Shown in pieces: positions 50,350 to 58,437 of a stretch of 64,000 nt of DNA. Each line of letters opens with the position of its first letter. Within the stretch, counting starts at the first letter, position 1. Below the pieces are notes generated by a model. The model did no database searches, was not told the DNA's origin, and saw only the letters and a list, made by a program, of their open reading frames with translations. This stretch comes from Hymenobacter elongatus (GTDB lineage: Bacteria; Bacteroidota; Bacteroidia; Cytophagales; Hymenobacteraceae): the NCBI RefSeq assembly GCF_004745955.1, contig NZ_SRLD01000030.1, forward strand, positions 1 to 64,000, read 5' to 3'. A program made the translations under genes and the position numbers.

Positions 50350-51465
50350 TTGGACGTTCTCATTATTGGCGGCGGTTTGGGCGGACTTACCGCTGCCCTG
50401 GATTTGCGACAGCGCGGCCACGCCGTGACGGTGGTCGAGCGCAAGCGCTACCCCTTTCATAAAGTGTGCGGCGAATATGTATCCAACGAGGTGCTGCCGT
50501 ATCTGCGGCGGCTGGGCGTTGACCCCGCCCCGCTGCGGCCGGCGGCCATTTCGCGCTTTCTACTCAGCTCGCCCGCTGGTCGCACGCTCTCCTGCCCGCT
50601 CGATCTGGGCGGCTTCGGGGTGAGCCGCTACGCGCTGGACTACTTCCTGTTTCAGCAGGCCGAGGCGCGCGGGGTGGTGTTTCAGCAGCAGGCTACCGTG
50701 ACCGACGTAACGTTTGATGCCGCTACAAACCAGCACCAGGTAGCGCTGGCTGATGGCCGCCTGTTGACGGCGCGCGTGGTGCTGGGTGCCTATGGCAAGC
50801 GCGCCAACCTGGACCGGCAGCTGCAACGAGCATTTTTTCAGCAACGCTCGCCCTACATTGGGGTCAAGTACCACCTGCGGCTCGATTTTGCGCGTGATAC
50901 CATCGCGCTCCACAATTTCGCCGACGGCTACGCGGGTCTTTCAGCCATCGAGGACGATAAGTATTGCTTTTGCTACCTCACTACCCGCCAGAATCTGAAA
51001 GCGCACGGCACCATCGAAGCCATGCAGGAGCAGGTGCTGGCCCGCAACCCCTACCTGCGGGCCGTGCTGCGCGACGCGGAGTTTCTCTACGACCAGCCCG
51101 AGGTTATCAATGAGATATCCTTTTCCCCAAAAAACCCAGTGGAAAGCCACGTTCTGATGTGCGGCGACGCGGCTGGCCTGATTACGCCGCTCTGTGGCAA
51201 CGGCATGGCGATGGCCATGCACGGGGCCGAGCGGGCCTCTTTTCACATCGATGCGTTTCTGCGAAGCCGCTACACCCGCCCGGGCCTGGAAGCCGCCTAC
51301 GCCCAGGATTGGCAGCAGCACTTCGGGCCGCGCCTGTGGGTGGGGCGGGCGGTGCAGCGCCTGTTTGGGCGGCCCCTGGTAAGCGAAGCCGTAATCGGGG
51401 GCATGCGCTACTGGCCCGCCGGGGTGCAGGCCCTGATGCGCCGCACCCACGGAGTCGCCTTTTGA
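50350..51465 (+). CDS. FAD-dependent oxidoreductase of the geranylgeranyl-reductase-like type, in a polyketide operon
   Basis: A 371-residue flavoprotein. FAD motif: DVLIIGGGLGGLTAALDLRQ (residues 2-21). VVERKRYPFHKVCGEYVSNEVL holds the conserved CGE of this group, and MCGDAAGLITPLCGNGMAMAM near 270 is the second FAD site. The start codon is TTG at 50350; no ATG fits the FAD motif. It is the first gene of a plus-strand operon with a type III polyketide synthase and a methyltransferase. In phenolic-lipid clusters such a flavoprotein hydroxylates the polyketide product; that role is inferred from neighbours. Confidence 0.85.
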   Translation: MDVLIIGGGLGGLTAALDLRQRGHAVTVVERKRYPFHKVCGEYVSNEVLPYLRRLGVDPAPLRPAAISRFLLSSPAGRTLSCPLDLGGFGVSRYALDYFLFQQAEARGVVFQQQATVTDVTFDAATNQHQVALADGRLLTARVVLGAYGKRANLDRQLQRAFFQQRSPYIGVKYHLRLDFARDTIALHNFADGYAGLSAIEDDKYCFCYLTTRQNLKAHGTIEAMQEQVLARNPYLRAVLRDAEFLYDQPEVINEISFSPKNPVESHVLMCGDAAGLITPLCGNGMAMAMHGAERASFHIDAFLRSRYTRPGLEAAYAQDWQQHFGPRLWVGRAVQRLFGRPLVSEAVIGGMRYWPAGVQALMRRTHGVAF

Positions 51466-51538
51466 GCTCTAAACCGCCCGCCAATTAGTTTGTCGGACCG
51501 CTAAGCCGAACCGACGGTAATTCCGTATACTGCCCTCA

Positions 51539-52651
51539 ATGACGAGCTACCTCTGTGCCATTGGCACTGCTACCCCGCCCCATCTTATTCCTCAGTCACA
51601 GATTGCCACCTTTATGGCTGAGGGCCTCCAACTCGATACCAACGAAACGCGCAAGTTGCGGGCGTTGTACCGCGTTACCGGCATTGCGCAGCGCTACTCA
51701 GTGCTGGCCGACTATGGCCGCACAAACGGTGATTTTGACTTTTTCCCCAACACCCCCGATCTGGAGCCTTTCCCGACGGTGGGCCAGCGCATGGGCGCTT
51801 ACCGCCAGTACGCGCTGCCGCTGTCGGTGGAGGCGGTGAAGAACTGTATGCAGCAGGTTCCGGAGGTGCAGATGAGTGCTATTACGCACCTTATCACGGT
51901 TAGCTGCACGGGCATGTACGCACCGGGGCTCGATATTGAGTTGGTGGCCAGCCTGGGACTGAACTCCAGCGTGCGGCGTACCTGCGTTAATTTCATGGGC
52001 TGCTACGCGGCTTTTAATGCCCTGAAGCTGGCCCAGGCCTTCTGCCTGGCCGATCCGGCGGCGAAGGTGCTGCTGGTGTGCACGGAGCTGTGTACCATTC
52101 ACTTTCAGAAGAACAAGGAAGAAGATCATCTGGTGTCCAATGCCTTATTCGGCGACGGCTCGGCGGCGGCCTTGGTGCAGGCTCAGCCCGCCCAAAGCGG
52201 CTACAGCCTGAGCCTGGAAGCCTTCCATTGCGCGCTGGAGCCCGACGGCCACGCCGACATGGCCTGGCACATTAATGACTTTGGGTTCGAAATGACGCTT
52301 TCGTCCTACGTTCCCCGCATGATCCAGAAAGGAATCCGGCAGCTTACCGATGGGTTGCTGCGCAAGCTGCCCGTGCAGCTCCAAGATATTCATGCCTTTG
52401 CCATTCATCCGGGCGGGCGCAAAATTCTGGAAACCATTGAGAAAGAGCTTAATATAACAACCCACGACAACCGATTCGCCTACCAGGTATTGCGCGACTA
52501 CGGCAATATGTCGTCGGCGACGGTGCTGTTTGTGCTGCGCGAGCTGTTACAGTCGCTCACGCCAGCCGAGGCCAATGCGCCAGTGCTTAGCTTCGCCTTC
52601 GGACCGGGGCTCACGCTGGAAGCCATGCTGCTTCAGGTTCATTCTGCGTAG
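51539..52651 (+). CDS. Type III polyketide synthase (chalcone/stilbene synthase family)
   Basis: A 370-residue enzyme with the full catalytic triad visible: Cys155 in NFMGCYAAFNALKLA, His290 in AIHPGGRKILE, and Asn323 in YGNMSSATVLFVL. Other family features are THLITVSCTGMYAPGLDIELV, LFGDGSAAALVQ and the C-terminal LSFAFGPGLTLEAMLL. Length matches bacterial members. It condenses acyl-CoA starters with malonyl-CoA, typically giving alkylresorcinols or alkylpyrones. It lies 73 bp after the flavoprotein gene and 7 bp before the methyltransferase gene. The starter unit is unknown. Confidence 0.94.
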   Translation: MTSYLCAIGTATPPHLIPQSQIATFMAEGLQLDTNETRKLRALYRVTGIAQRYSVLADYGRTNGDFDFFPNTPDLEPFPTVGQRMGAYRQYALPLSVEAVKNCMQQVPEVQMSAITHLITVSCTGMYAPGLDIELVASLGLNSSVRRTCVNFMGCYAAFNALKLAQAFCLADPAAKVLLVCTELCTIHFQKNKEEDHLVSNALFGDGSAAALVQAQPAQSGYSLSLEAFHCALEPDGHADMAWHINDFGFEMTLSSYVPRMIQKGIRQLTDGLLRKLPVQLQDIHAFAIHPGGRKILETIEKELNITTHDNRFAYQVLRDYGNMSSATVLFVLRELLQSLTPAEANAPVLSFAFGPGLTLEAMLLQVHSA

Positions 52652-52658
52652 CTGCACC

Positions 52659-53360
52659 ATGCCCGACCTAAGCTGCCGCGCCACCGAGGAGGAGTTGATG
52701 GACGATTTGTCGCTGGCTTCCGACGCGCTGCGGCAGAACCTCGACGAGCTGGAAACCATCAATACCTGGCTGGGCGGCTACCGGGTGGTGCTCAATGGCC
52801 TGAACCGGCTACGACCCCGTTTCCCGCAGGGCCGCGCCGTGCGGGTGGCCGACCTAGGCAGCGGCGGCGGCGACACCCTACGCCACATTGCTGGCTGGGC
52901 CCGCCGGCAGGCGGTAGCCGTAGAGCTGGTAGGCGTTGATGCCAATGCCTTTATGATTTCCTATGCGAAGGATAAGGCCACCGGGTTTCCCGAAATCAGC
53001 TTTCAGCAGCAGGATATCTTCGCCCAGGAATTTCGGCAACAGCCTTTCGATATTATTACCTGTAGCCTGTTTTGCCACCATTTTTCCAGCGAGGCGCTGG
53101 CCGTGCTGCTCCGGCAGCTGAAAGAGCAGGCCAGCGTAGGCATTATCATCAATGACTTGCACCGGCAGCCGCTGGCCTACTATAGTATTAAGTGGCTGAC
53201 GCGCTTGTTTCGGGGCTCCTATCTGGTGCAAAACGATGCGCCGCTGTCGGTGGCGCGGGCTTTCACGCGCCGGGAGTGGCAGGATATTCTGCGGGCGGCG
53301 GGCATCGGGCGCTACTCGCTGCGCTGGCGCTGGGCTTTCCGCTGGCAGGTTATTTTTTAG
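52659..53360 (+). CDS. SAM-dependent methyltransferase of the polyketide operon
   Basis: A 233-residue class I methyltransferase. Motif I is VRVADLGSGGGDTLRHIA (residues 61-78), followed by VELVGVDANAFMISYAKD and the IITCSLFCHHFSSEALAVLL segment. The start at 52659 (MPDLSCRATEEELMDD) lies 7 bp after the polyketide synthase stop; the longer frame overlaps that gene and is rejected. In related clusters the methyltransferase modifies the phenolic product, so polyketide O- or C-methylation is the inferred role. Confidence 0.88.
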   Translation: MPDLSCRATEEELMDDLSLASDALRQNLDELETINTWLGGYRVVLNGLNRLRPRFPQGRAVRVADLGSGGGDTLRHIAGWARRQAVAVELVGVDANAFMISYAKDKATGFPEISFQQQDIFAQEFRQQPFDIITCSLFCHHFSSEALAVLLRQLKEQASVGIIINDLHRQPLAYYSIKWLTRLFRGSYLVQNDAPLSVARAFTRREWQDILRAAGIGRYSLRWRWAFRWQVIF

Positions 53361-53380
53361 CTCGCGCCCGCCGCTTGTGG

Positions 53381-54286
53381 CTACCCGAACAGCTCGGCCG
53401 CCAGCCGGAAGGTGTTGGCGTGCGCCTCTACGATATCGGCGATGCGCACCGAGTAGCCGCCACCCATGCACACCACCACCGGCAGCCGATGCTGCTGGCA
53501 AAGGCGCAGCACCAACTGGTCGCGCTGGCGGCAGCCCTCGCGCGTGAGGCCCAGGTGGCCCAGCTTATCGGTGGCCAGTACATCGACACCAGCCAGGTAA
53601 AACACGAAGTCGGGCTGTACTTCGTCGAGTAGGCGTGGCAGCGTGTCGCCCAGCAGCCGCAGGTACGTGGCATCGTCGGTGCCGTCGGCCAGCGGCAAGT
53701 CCAGGTCCGACTGCTCTTTGCGATGCGGGTAGTTGCGAGCCCCGTGCATGCTGAATGTAAACACGCGCGGCTGGTGCCGAAACAGAGCCGCCGTACCATT
53801 ACCCTGGTGCACGTCGAGGTCTACGATGAGGATTTTACCAACCCCTGGCTCATGCGCCAGCAGGTAGTTGGCAGCAATGGCTTGGTCGTTTAGCAAACAG
53901 AATCCTTCGCCCCGGTCGGCAAACGCGTGGTGGGTGCCGCCGGCAATATTGAGCGCAATACCGTGTTGCAGCGCCCGCAAAGCACATTCTATGGTACCGC
54001 CCAGAATGGTAACCTCGCGCTCAATAAGCTGCTCCGACCACGGAAAACCCGTGGCTCGCTCTTCCTGGCGCGTGAGCTGCCCGGCCAGGAGCCGCTGGTA
54101 ATACGCCACCGCGTGGGTGCGCAGTATTTCAGCTTCGGGCGGCGGCGTTGGAACAAAAAAGCTGGCTTCCGACACGATACCTTCCCGTAGGAGCTGCTCA
54201 GGCAACAGCTCATACTTGAGCATCGGAAAGCGGTGATTTTCGGGCAGTGGATGCGCGTAGAGCGGAGCCCAAGCAATAGAGAGCAT
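53381..54286 (-). CDS. Histone deacetylase-like (class II/acetoin utilisation) protein
   Basis: A 301-residue zinc hydrolase of the HDAC superfamily. MLSIAWAPLYAHPLPENHRFPMLKY is the family N-terminus and fixes the start at 54286. Active-site His residues lie in IAGGTHHAFADRGEGFC (119-120), and zinc ligands in ILIVDLDVHQGNGTAALF (D156, D158, H160). YLAGVDVLATDKLGHLGLT and VVVCMGGGYSVRIADIVEAHANTF complete the set. Bacterial members remove acetyl or other acyl groups from amines. The substrate is unknown. It converges with the polyketide operon (20-bp gap). Confidence 0.93.
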   Translation of the reverse strand: MLSIAWAPLYAHPLPENHRFPMLKYELLPEQLLREGIVSEASFFVPTPPPEAEILRTHAVAYYQRLLAGQLTRQEERATGFPWSEQLIEREVTILGGTIECALRALQHGIALNIAGGTHHAFADRGEGFCLLNDQAIAANYLLAHEPGVGKILIVDLDVHQGNGTAALFRHQPRVFTFSMHGARNYPHRKEQSDLDLPLADGTDDATYLRLLGDTLPRLLDEVQPDFVFYLAGVDVLATDKLGHLGLTREGCRQRDQLVLRLCQQHRLPVVVCMGGGYSVRIADIVEAHANTFRLAAELFG

Positions 54287-54365
54287 AGAAACCGGGGAGG
54301 TAGGTAGAGAATTGCCCAAAAACAACAATACCCACCGGATGAGGGTGGGTATTGGAGGCGTGATG

Positions 54366-54440
54366 TGGGACATACTGGGCTCGAACCAGTGACCCCTACC
54401 TTGTCGAGGTAGTGCTCTGAACCAACTGAGCTAATATCCC
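54366..54440 (-). tRNA. tRNA-Val (anticodon GAC)
   Basis: The minus strand folds as a tRNA. The acceptor stem GGGATAT/ATGTCCC allows one G-U pair, and the D arm is GCTC-AGTTGGTTCA-GAGC. The anticodon arm CTACC-TCGACAA-GGTAG has the anticodon GAC. The T arm contains GGTTCGAGCCC, and the discriminator base is A. CCA is not encoded. Confidence 0.95.
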
Positions 54441-54644
54441 ATCAAACACTCTGGCGGCGGCCGGAAAGCGCCAAAGATACGGGCTCCGGGCATTCATCCT
54501 ACTCGGGAGAGCAAGAATTTTTTCAGTGGAACAGCGCTGCGGCGTAACCTTCTCCCCAAGGGCAAGTATAGTCGCATACACCTGCTCGCCTGCAGCTTCG
54601 AAACGGCAGCTGTGTACCCACACCACCAGATATTTCTTGCTCCC

Positions 54645-55349
54645 ATGAAAAAAGTTACTGCTCTGCTCGCGCTTTCTTTGGCCAGCCTTTCCACCTTCGC
54701 CCAAACGACCGGCCCGGTTGGGGTGCGTACCTCCACCGACTACGATGCCGGCACCTCCGACTCCCGCAACACTGGCTTCGGCATTAAGGGCGGCTTCAAC
54801 CTGGCTGACGTATACGGCGACGATAAAAAGAACTTCACCGGCAGCTCTAACTCCAAGACCTTCCACGCCGGCCTGTACTTGCAATACGGCTTCAACAGCC
54901 GCCTCTCCATTCAGCCCGAGCTACTCTATAGCCGTCAGGGCTTCCAGGGCAAGTCGACCAACACGCCCACTGCCGGCACGCCCACCACGGTGAACGACCG
55001 CCGCCTCGACTATCTGCAGGTGCCCGTGCTGCTGGTGTTCAATATCCTGGACAACGTCAGCGTCCACGCCGGCCCGCAGGTTTCGCTGCTGACCAAGGTT
55101 ACGGAAGACGGCAGGGAGCGTAAGATTGCTAATGAAGGCAACATCTACGGCTACAGCTATACCAGCTTCGACTACGGTCTTTCGGCTGGTGCCGAAGCCC
55201 GCGTAGGACCCGCCCGCGTGGGTGCCCGCTACACGGCTGGCTTCAACGAAATCATTAAGGATCAGCTGGCCACCTCGGGCAGCAAGACCTTGACTGACAT
55301 TAAGAACAGCGTGTTTCAGGTGTACGTCGGCGTTGGTTTCACCCGATAA
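54645..55349 (+). CDS. Outer membrane beta-barrel (PorT-like) protein
   Basis: A 234-residue exported protein. Signal peptide: KKVTALLALSLASLSTFAQ. The mature part shows repeated amphipathic strands: GFGIKGGFNLADVYG, TFHAGLYLQYGFNSRLSIQPELLYSRQGFQG, LDYLQVPVLLVFNILDNVSVHAGPQVSLL and FDYGLSAGAEARVGPARVGARYTAGFNEI, with a terminal VFQVYVGVGFTR. This matches the outer membrane beta-barrel family PF13568-like proteins of Bacteroidota. The start at 54645 gives the signal peptide. A terminator follows. Function unknown. Confidence 0.9.
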   Translation: MKKVTALLALSLASLSTFAQTTGPVGVRTSTDYDAGTSDSRNTGFGIKGGFNLADVYGDDKKNFTGSSNSKTFHAGLYLQYGFNSRLSIQPELLYSRQGFQGKSTNTPTAGTPTTVNDRRLDYLQVPVLLVFNILDNVSVHAGPQVSLLTKVTEDGRERKIANEGNIYGYSYTSFDYGLSAGAEARVGPARVGARYTAGFNEIIKDQLATSGSKTLTDIKNSVFQVYVGVGFTR

Positions 55350-55366
55350 ACCCCTGTCCTACTTAC

Positions 55367-55399
55367 AAAAAAGGGAAGCCTCACCGGCTTCCCTTTTTT
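55367..55399 (+). terminator. Terminator of the beta-barrel gene
   Basis: AAAAAAGGGAAGCC (55367-55380) pairs perfectly with GGCTTCCCTTTTTT (55386-55399), 5-nt loop, T-run on the plus strand. Confidence 0.88.
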
Positions 55400-55418
55400 G
55401 TGCCCTACCTTTCCTCTT

Positions 55419-55949
55419 ATGCTAGCATTTTTGCCCTTTACGGCTGCTCTACTGCCCACCGCTCTGCCTTTGCTGAACCAGAGCCGGGAGCTGCTGGCCG
55501 AACACGGCATGGCGGTGCTCGGCACTTGGGCCCTGCTCAACCTGCTGGTGAGCGGATACCTCGTTACGCAGGCCGATGCCCGCACGGAAGGGCAGTATTT
55601 CCACCAGATGAATGTGGGCTGGAATTTTGTGAACGTACTGCTGGCCGTGTTGGGCATGCTGCGGGCGCACCCCAACCAAGTAGCAGGCCTCACCCTGGCC
55701 GCTAGTCTGGACGCTCAATTCGATTTTGAGAAGATTCTGCTGCTCAACGCGGGTCTCGATGTAGCCTATGTGATGACGGGCAGCTGGCTGCGGGCGCGGG
55801 GCGCTACCACGCCGAAACGGCCGGAGCGGCTACTGGGGTTTGGGCGCTCGTTGTGGCTGCAGGGCGGTTTTCTGCTGGTGTTTGATATTGGGTTTTACTT
55901 CGTTTACCACCAACATGCCCGCGCACTTCTCCAGCTGGTGCAGCCCTGA
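55419..55949 (+). CDS. DUF6992-like multi-pass membrane protein
   Basis: A 176-residue protein with four to five hydrophobic segments: FLPFTAALLPTALPLL, MAVLGTWALLNLLVSGYLV, WNFVNVLLAVLGML, ILLLNAGLDVAYVMTGSWL and GGFLLVFDIGFYFVY. The text EHGMAVLGTWALLNLLVSGY and the FYFVYHQHARALL end resemble the DUF6992 family of Bacteroidota. The ATG at 55419 starts 20 bp after the terminator of the previous gene. Function unknown. Confidence 0.7.
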   Translation: MLAFLPFTAALLPTALPLLNQSRELLAEHGMAVLGTWALLNLLVSGYLVTQADARTEGQYFHQMNVGWNFVNVLLAVLGMLRAHPNQVAGLTLAASLDAQFDFEKILLLNAGLDVAYVMTGSWLRARGATTPKRPERLLGFGRSLWLQGGFLLVFDIGFYFVYHQHARALLQLVQP

Positions 55950-56022
55950 CGCAAGGGTTTATGGTACAAAAAGGCCTCCCTGCTAGCCGCCTGTCCTTAT
56001 CCCAATTTCTACAGCGCCCCAA

Positions 56023-56120
56023 CTGATGACTGGAACGCTTTTTTTGGTCTTGTGGGCGTGCTTCCAGAAGACGGAAATCAGAGTACGTTGAGCAGCACAC
56101 GCCGCTCATTGTAACGAAAA
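56023..56120. repeat. Left copy of a ~97-bp inverted repeat pair
   Basis: This copy and the one at 57590-57686 are reverse complements with about nine differences. It begins CTGATGACTGGAACGC, includes GTGGGCGTGCTTCCAGAAG and ACGGAAATCAGAG, and ends in GAGCRG-type stems and CGAAAA. The terminator hairpin present beside the right copy is not completed here. Confidence 0.85.
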
Positions 56121-56217
56121 CAACCCTTTAACTGAACAGCGGCCTGATTATGTTTTCTTGCAGCATGGATAGCATCAGAATTGAACAAGTGCGGATGTCA
56201 ATAGTACCTACCCGTGC

Positions 56218-56454
56218 TTGGAGGTCTTTCAAGATGGCACCACGTCCCCCTTCTTAGAAATCAGCATAACTGAGGCGAAGACCCTGTGTTTTACGTTTTA
56301 TCCTCTACCCGAGAAGGTAATGCTTACCCAAGCCCAGTGGGAACAGCTACTAGCCGTGTCCAAAGACTTTCTGCCAGAAAGTCTTGCCAATGAAGACGCA
56401 TTCCGGAAATACTACCTAAACGAAGATCAAGTTGAAGGCAGCGATAATCAATAG
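56218..56454 (+). CDS. Hypothetical protein between the inverted repeats
   Basis: A 78-codon frame starting with TTG at 56218. The text SPFLEISITEAKTLCFTFYPLPEKVMLTQAQWEQLLAVSKDFLPESLANED looks like real coding sequence, with charged and hydrophobic alternation. No family is recognised. An upstream ATG frame (56165, MDSIRIEQVRMSIVP) is in another frame, so the gene may be frameshifted at its 5' end. It lies inside the segment bracketed by the 97-bp inverted repeats. Confidence 0.4.
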   Translation: MEVFQDGTTSPFLEISITEAKTLCFTFYPLPEKVMLTQAQWEQLLAVSKDFLPESLANEDAFRKYYLNEDQVEGSDNQ

Positions 56455-56530
56455 GCTCCTTTTCCTGAACCGCGAAACTAGACGCCGGCCCACGTGGGCA
56501 AAGTCCGCTGTGTGCTGTCAGCTGCGGTGC

Positions 56531-56599
56531 AGGAGTTTACGAAACTCCTGTACCTTTCAAAGTTCACGAAACTCGAATGAAAGATGAGTGTCGTGAACT
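56531..56599. repeat. Two adjacent palindromes of one motif
   Basis: AGGAGTTT-ACG-AAACTCCT (56531-56549) and AGTTCACGA with TCGTGAACT (56561-56569 and 56591-56599). Both share TTYACGAAACTC text. They fill part of a ~290-bp gap with no gene. Confidence 0.6.
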
Positions 56600-56741
56600 A
56601 CTTCCGAAGGCATTTCTTCAGCTCCCTTCGCTGCCCCATTGAGTAGTACAGGCGCTGTAAGTCCACAGTTGTTAGATTAGCCAAACGAGGGTAAGTTTGT
56701 CCGAAGGTGATTTTTAGCTTTTGAGTACACCTTGTCGCGTC

Positions 56742-56999
56742 ATGAACATTCCTGAATTACAACAGTTGCTGGACGCCGTACCGATCAACCACGCCTGCTA
56801 TTCGCTGAGCGGAAACTCCTCACCAGATGCCTTGGTTTTAGACCATCAGGGCGCGTGGTGGTTGGTTTGCTATGTCGACGAGCGCGGCGGCAAACATCCA
56901 ATGGGGCGCTTTGCCACCGAGGACTTAGCCTGCCAATTCCTCTACCAGGAATTCCTCGAATCCGAGCGAATCAGCACGCAGTTCGGCTTAAACATGTAA
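56742..56999 (+). CDS. Small hypothetical protein
   Basis: An 85-residue soluble protein. The start at 56742 (MNIPELQQLLDAVP) is preferred to a TTG at 56721. Visible text includes LVLDHQGAWWLVCYVDERGGKHPMGRFATEDLACQFLYQEFLESER. The W-W-L-V-C-Y strand and following helix suggest a small alpha/beta protein, similar in size to immunity or adaptor proteins, but no family is recognised and no toxin is adjacent. It lies inside the segment bracketed by the 97-bp inverted repeats. Confidence 0.55.
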   Translation: MNIPELQQLLDAVPINHACYSLSGNSSPDALVLDHQGAWWLVCYVDERGGKHPMGRFATEDLACQFLYQEFLESERISTQFGLNM

Positions 57000-57126
57000 G
57001 GCCCGTTCAGCCAAACGGTCGGTTTTTTAAGCCATATCGGATGACCGCATCTGCGCTTCGGCTCAGGAACTCCCAGTGCTTGGCTTGTGCATGGCCCAGT
57101 TCCCCGCGTGCAGACGTTTGACAGGG

Positions 57127-57405
57127 TTAAAACTGCGCCTGAAAATAGGGCAACATGAAATAAAGAACTACCCCTTGCAGCAGCGTCAGCACTAGCGTAA
57201 CGCCCCAGAAAGCGGCTTTGCGGTTTTTATGGTGCAGCAGCAAAATAGCCGCCCACGCGCCGAGCGCCGCGCCAGGCAGCGTAGCTAGGTGCAGCGTTTT
57301 TTCGGCAATGCGCCGCTGGTCCCGTTGGGCTTTACGTTTATCCCAGGCGAAGAGCAGGAAACACAGGAGATTGAAAAACAACAGGCAACTCAAGAGTATT
57401 TTCAT
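57127..57405 (-). CDS. DUF1294 membrane protein
   Basis: A 92-residue protein. It begins MKILLSCLLFFNLLCFLLFAWDKRKAQRDQRRIAE and continues LHLATLPGAALGAWAAILLLHHKNRKAAFWGVTLVL, the DUF1294 signature, in which an AWDKRxA motif follows the first helix and LPGAALGAW starts the second. Three helices are predicted, and the last is WGVTLVLTLLQGVVLYFML. The ATG at 57405 gives the usual start; the upstream frame is rejected. Function unknown. It is inside the inverted-repeat bracket. Confidence 0.85.
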   Translation of the reverse strand: MKILLSCLLFFNLLCFLLFAWDKRKAQRDQRRIAEKTLHLATLPGAALGAWAAILLLHHKNRKAAFWGVTLVLTLLQGVVLYFMLPYFQAQF

Positions 57406-57589
57406 GGTGCGGGAGGCGGGCCTTTCTGAGTAGTCTGTTCTGGGGTTCGGCCTGGGTGGTCGCTGCACTGGCCTGAACCGGTTGGGCGGGTTCAACATGG
57501 GCGAGGAAGACGGGATACCAGTGGGTTGGCAGACGAAGAATGCACCACTAGGGCCGCAAGTTATGGAGCTGCGTTCAAGGAAAAGGCAG

Positions 57590-57686
57590 TTTTCGTTAAA
57601 ATGAGCGGAGTGTGCCGCTCAATGTGCTCTGATTTCCGTCTTCTGGAAGCACGCCCACAATACTAAAAAAGCGTTCCAGCCATCAG
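57590..57686. repeat. Right copy of the ~97-bp inverted repeat pair
   Basis: Reverse complement of the copy at 56023-56120. It contains GAGCGG-AGTGTG-CCGCTC, a perfect small hairpin, and CTTCTGGAAG. It ends at CATCAG, after which the match stops. The final part overlaps a terminator (57668-57698). Confidence 0.85.
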
Positions 57687-57698
57687 CCGGAACGCTTT
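57668..57698 (-). terminator. Terminator of the PfpI-family gene
   Basis: On the minus strand AAAGCGTTCC pairs with GGAACGCTTT around an 11-nt loop, followed by a T-run. It lies ~65 bp after the stop at 57764 and uses part of the right inverted repeat. Confidence 0.75.
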
Positions 57699-57763
57699 AG
57701 AAAAGTTGAGCAAGGATGCACTGCTAGCAGCGCGTCCTTTTTAGGACATAAAGCTACTTTCGG

Positions 57764-58336
57764 CTACGAGCGGGGCGCGTGCTTGCCTTCCAGTATTTCT
57801 TCCATAATCTTCTTGTTGAAAGCCGGCAAATCCTGGGGCTTGCGGCTGGTGATGAGGCCTTTGTCGACGACCACTTCGCTATCCTGCCAGTAGGCTCCGG
57901 CATTGGTGAGGTCGGTTTGGAGGCTAGGCCAGCTCGTCACGTTGTGGCCACGCAGCAAGCCGGTTTCAATCAGCGTCCAGGGGCCGTGGCAGATGGCGGC
58001 CACTACTTTGCCGGAGCGCATGAAGTCGGCGGCAAAGGCCACTACTTTCTTCTCGGTGCGCAGCACGTCGGGGTTCATCTGGCCGCCGGGCAGCACCAGG
58101 GCATCGTAGTCGGCCGCGCTTACCTCATCAATGGTCTTGTCGACGGCCACTTTGCTGCCCCAGTCCTTCTCGTCCCAGCCATTAATAGAGCCGCTTTTCA
58201 GGGAAATAACGTGGATTTCGGCTCCTTCGCCTTCCAGGTATTTCTTGGGCTCCTCCAGCTCCGACTGCTCGAAGCCATCGGTGGCAACAATGGCTATTTT
58301 CTTGCCTTTAAGTTTATCACTACCAAAGATGCTCAT
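57764..58336 (-). CDS. DJ-1/PfpI family protein (type 1 glutamine amidotransferase-like)
   Basis: A 190-residue protein. KGKKIAIVATDGFEQSELEEPKKYLE is the PfpI N-terminus. DYDALVLPGGQMNPDVLR and VVAAICHGPWTLIETGLL carry the nucleophile Cys116 in AICHG, with His117 beside it. NVTSWPSLQTDLTNAGAYWQD and GLITSRKPQDLPAFNKK match the PfpI/YhbO subgroup. Members are proposed to be glyoxalases, deglycases or proteases; the activity here is not assigned. The ATG at 58336 is the family start. Confidence 0.93.
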   Translation of the reverse strand: MSIFGSDKLKGKKIAIVATDGFEQSELEEPKKYLEGEGAEIHVISLKSGSINGWDEKDWGSKVAVDKTIDEVSAADYDALVLPGGQMNPDVLRTEKKVVAFAADFMRSGKVVAAICHGPWTLIETGLLRGHNVTSWPSLQTDLTNAGAYWQDSEVVVDKGLITSRKPQDLPAFNKKIMEEILEGKHAPRS

Positions 58337-58374
58337 AGGATTCAGGTTGTGGTTGGGGAAATAAAAAGAACGAA

Positions 58375-58406
58375 AAAGCCGGTGCTGCACGTGCAGCACC
58401 GGCTTT
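58375..58406 (-). terminator. Perfect palindromic terminator of the thioesterase gene
   Basis: A 32-bp perfect palindrome with 16-bp arms (AAAGCCGGTGCTGCAC and its complement) and no loop spacer. On the minus strand it ends in TTTTTCG, and it lies 31 bp after the stop at 58438. Confidence 0.8.
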
Positions 58407-58437
58407 GGTATAACGGCAATACTGACGTGAGGTTGGC

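Noticed and set aside
54612..54644. Upstream ATG of the beta-barrel gene
   Set aside because: The signal peptide begins at 54645; upstream residues do not resemble a signal peptide.
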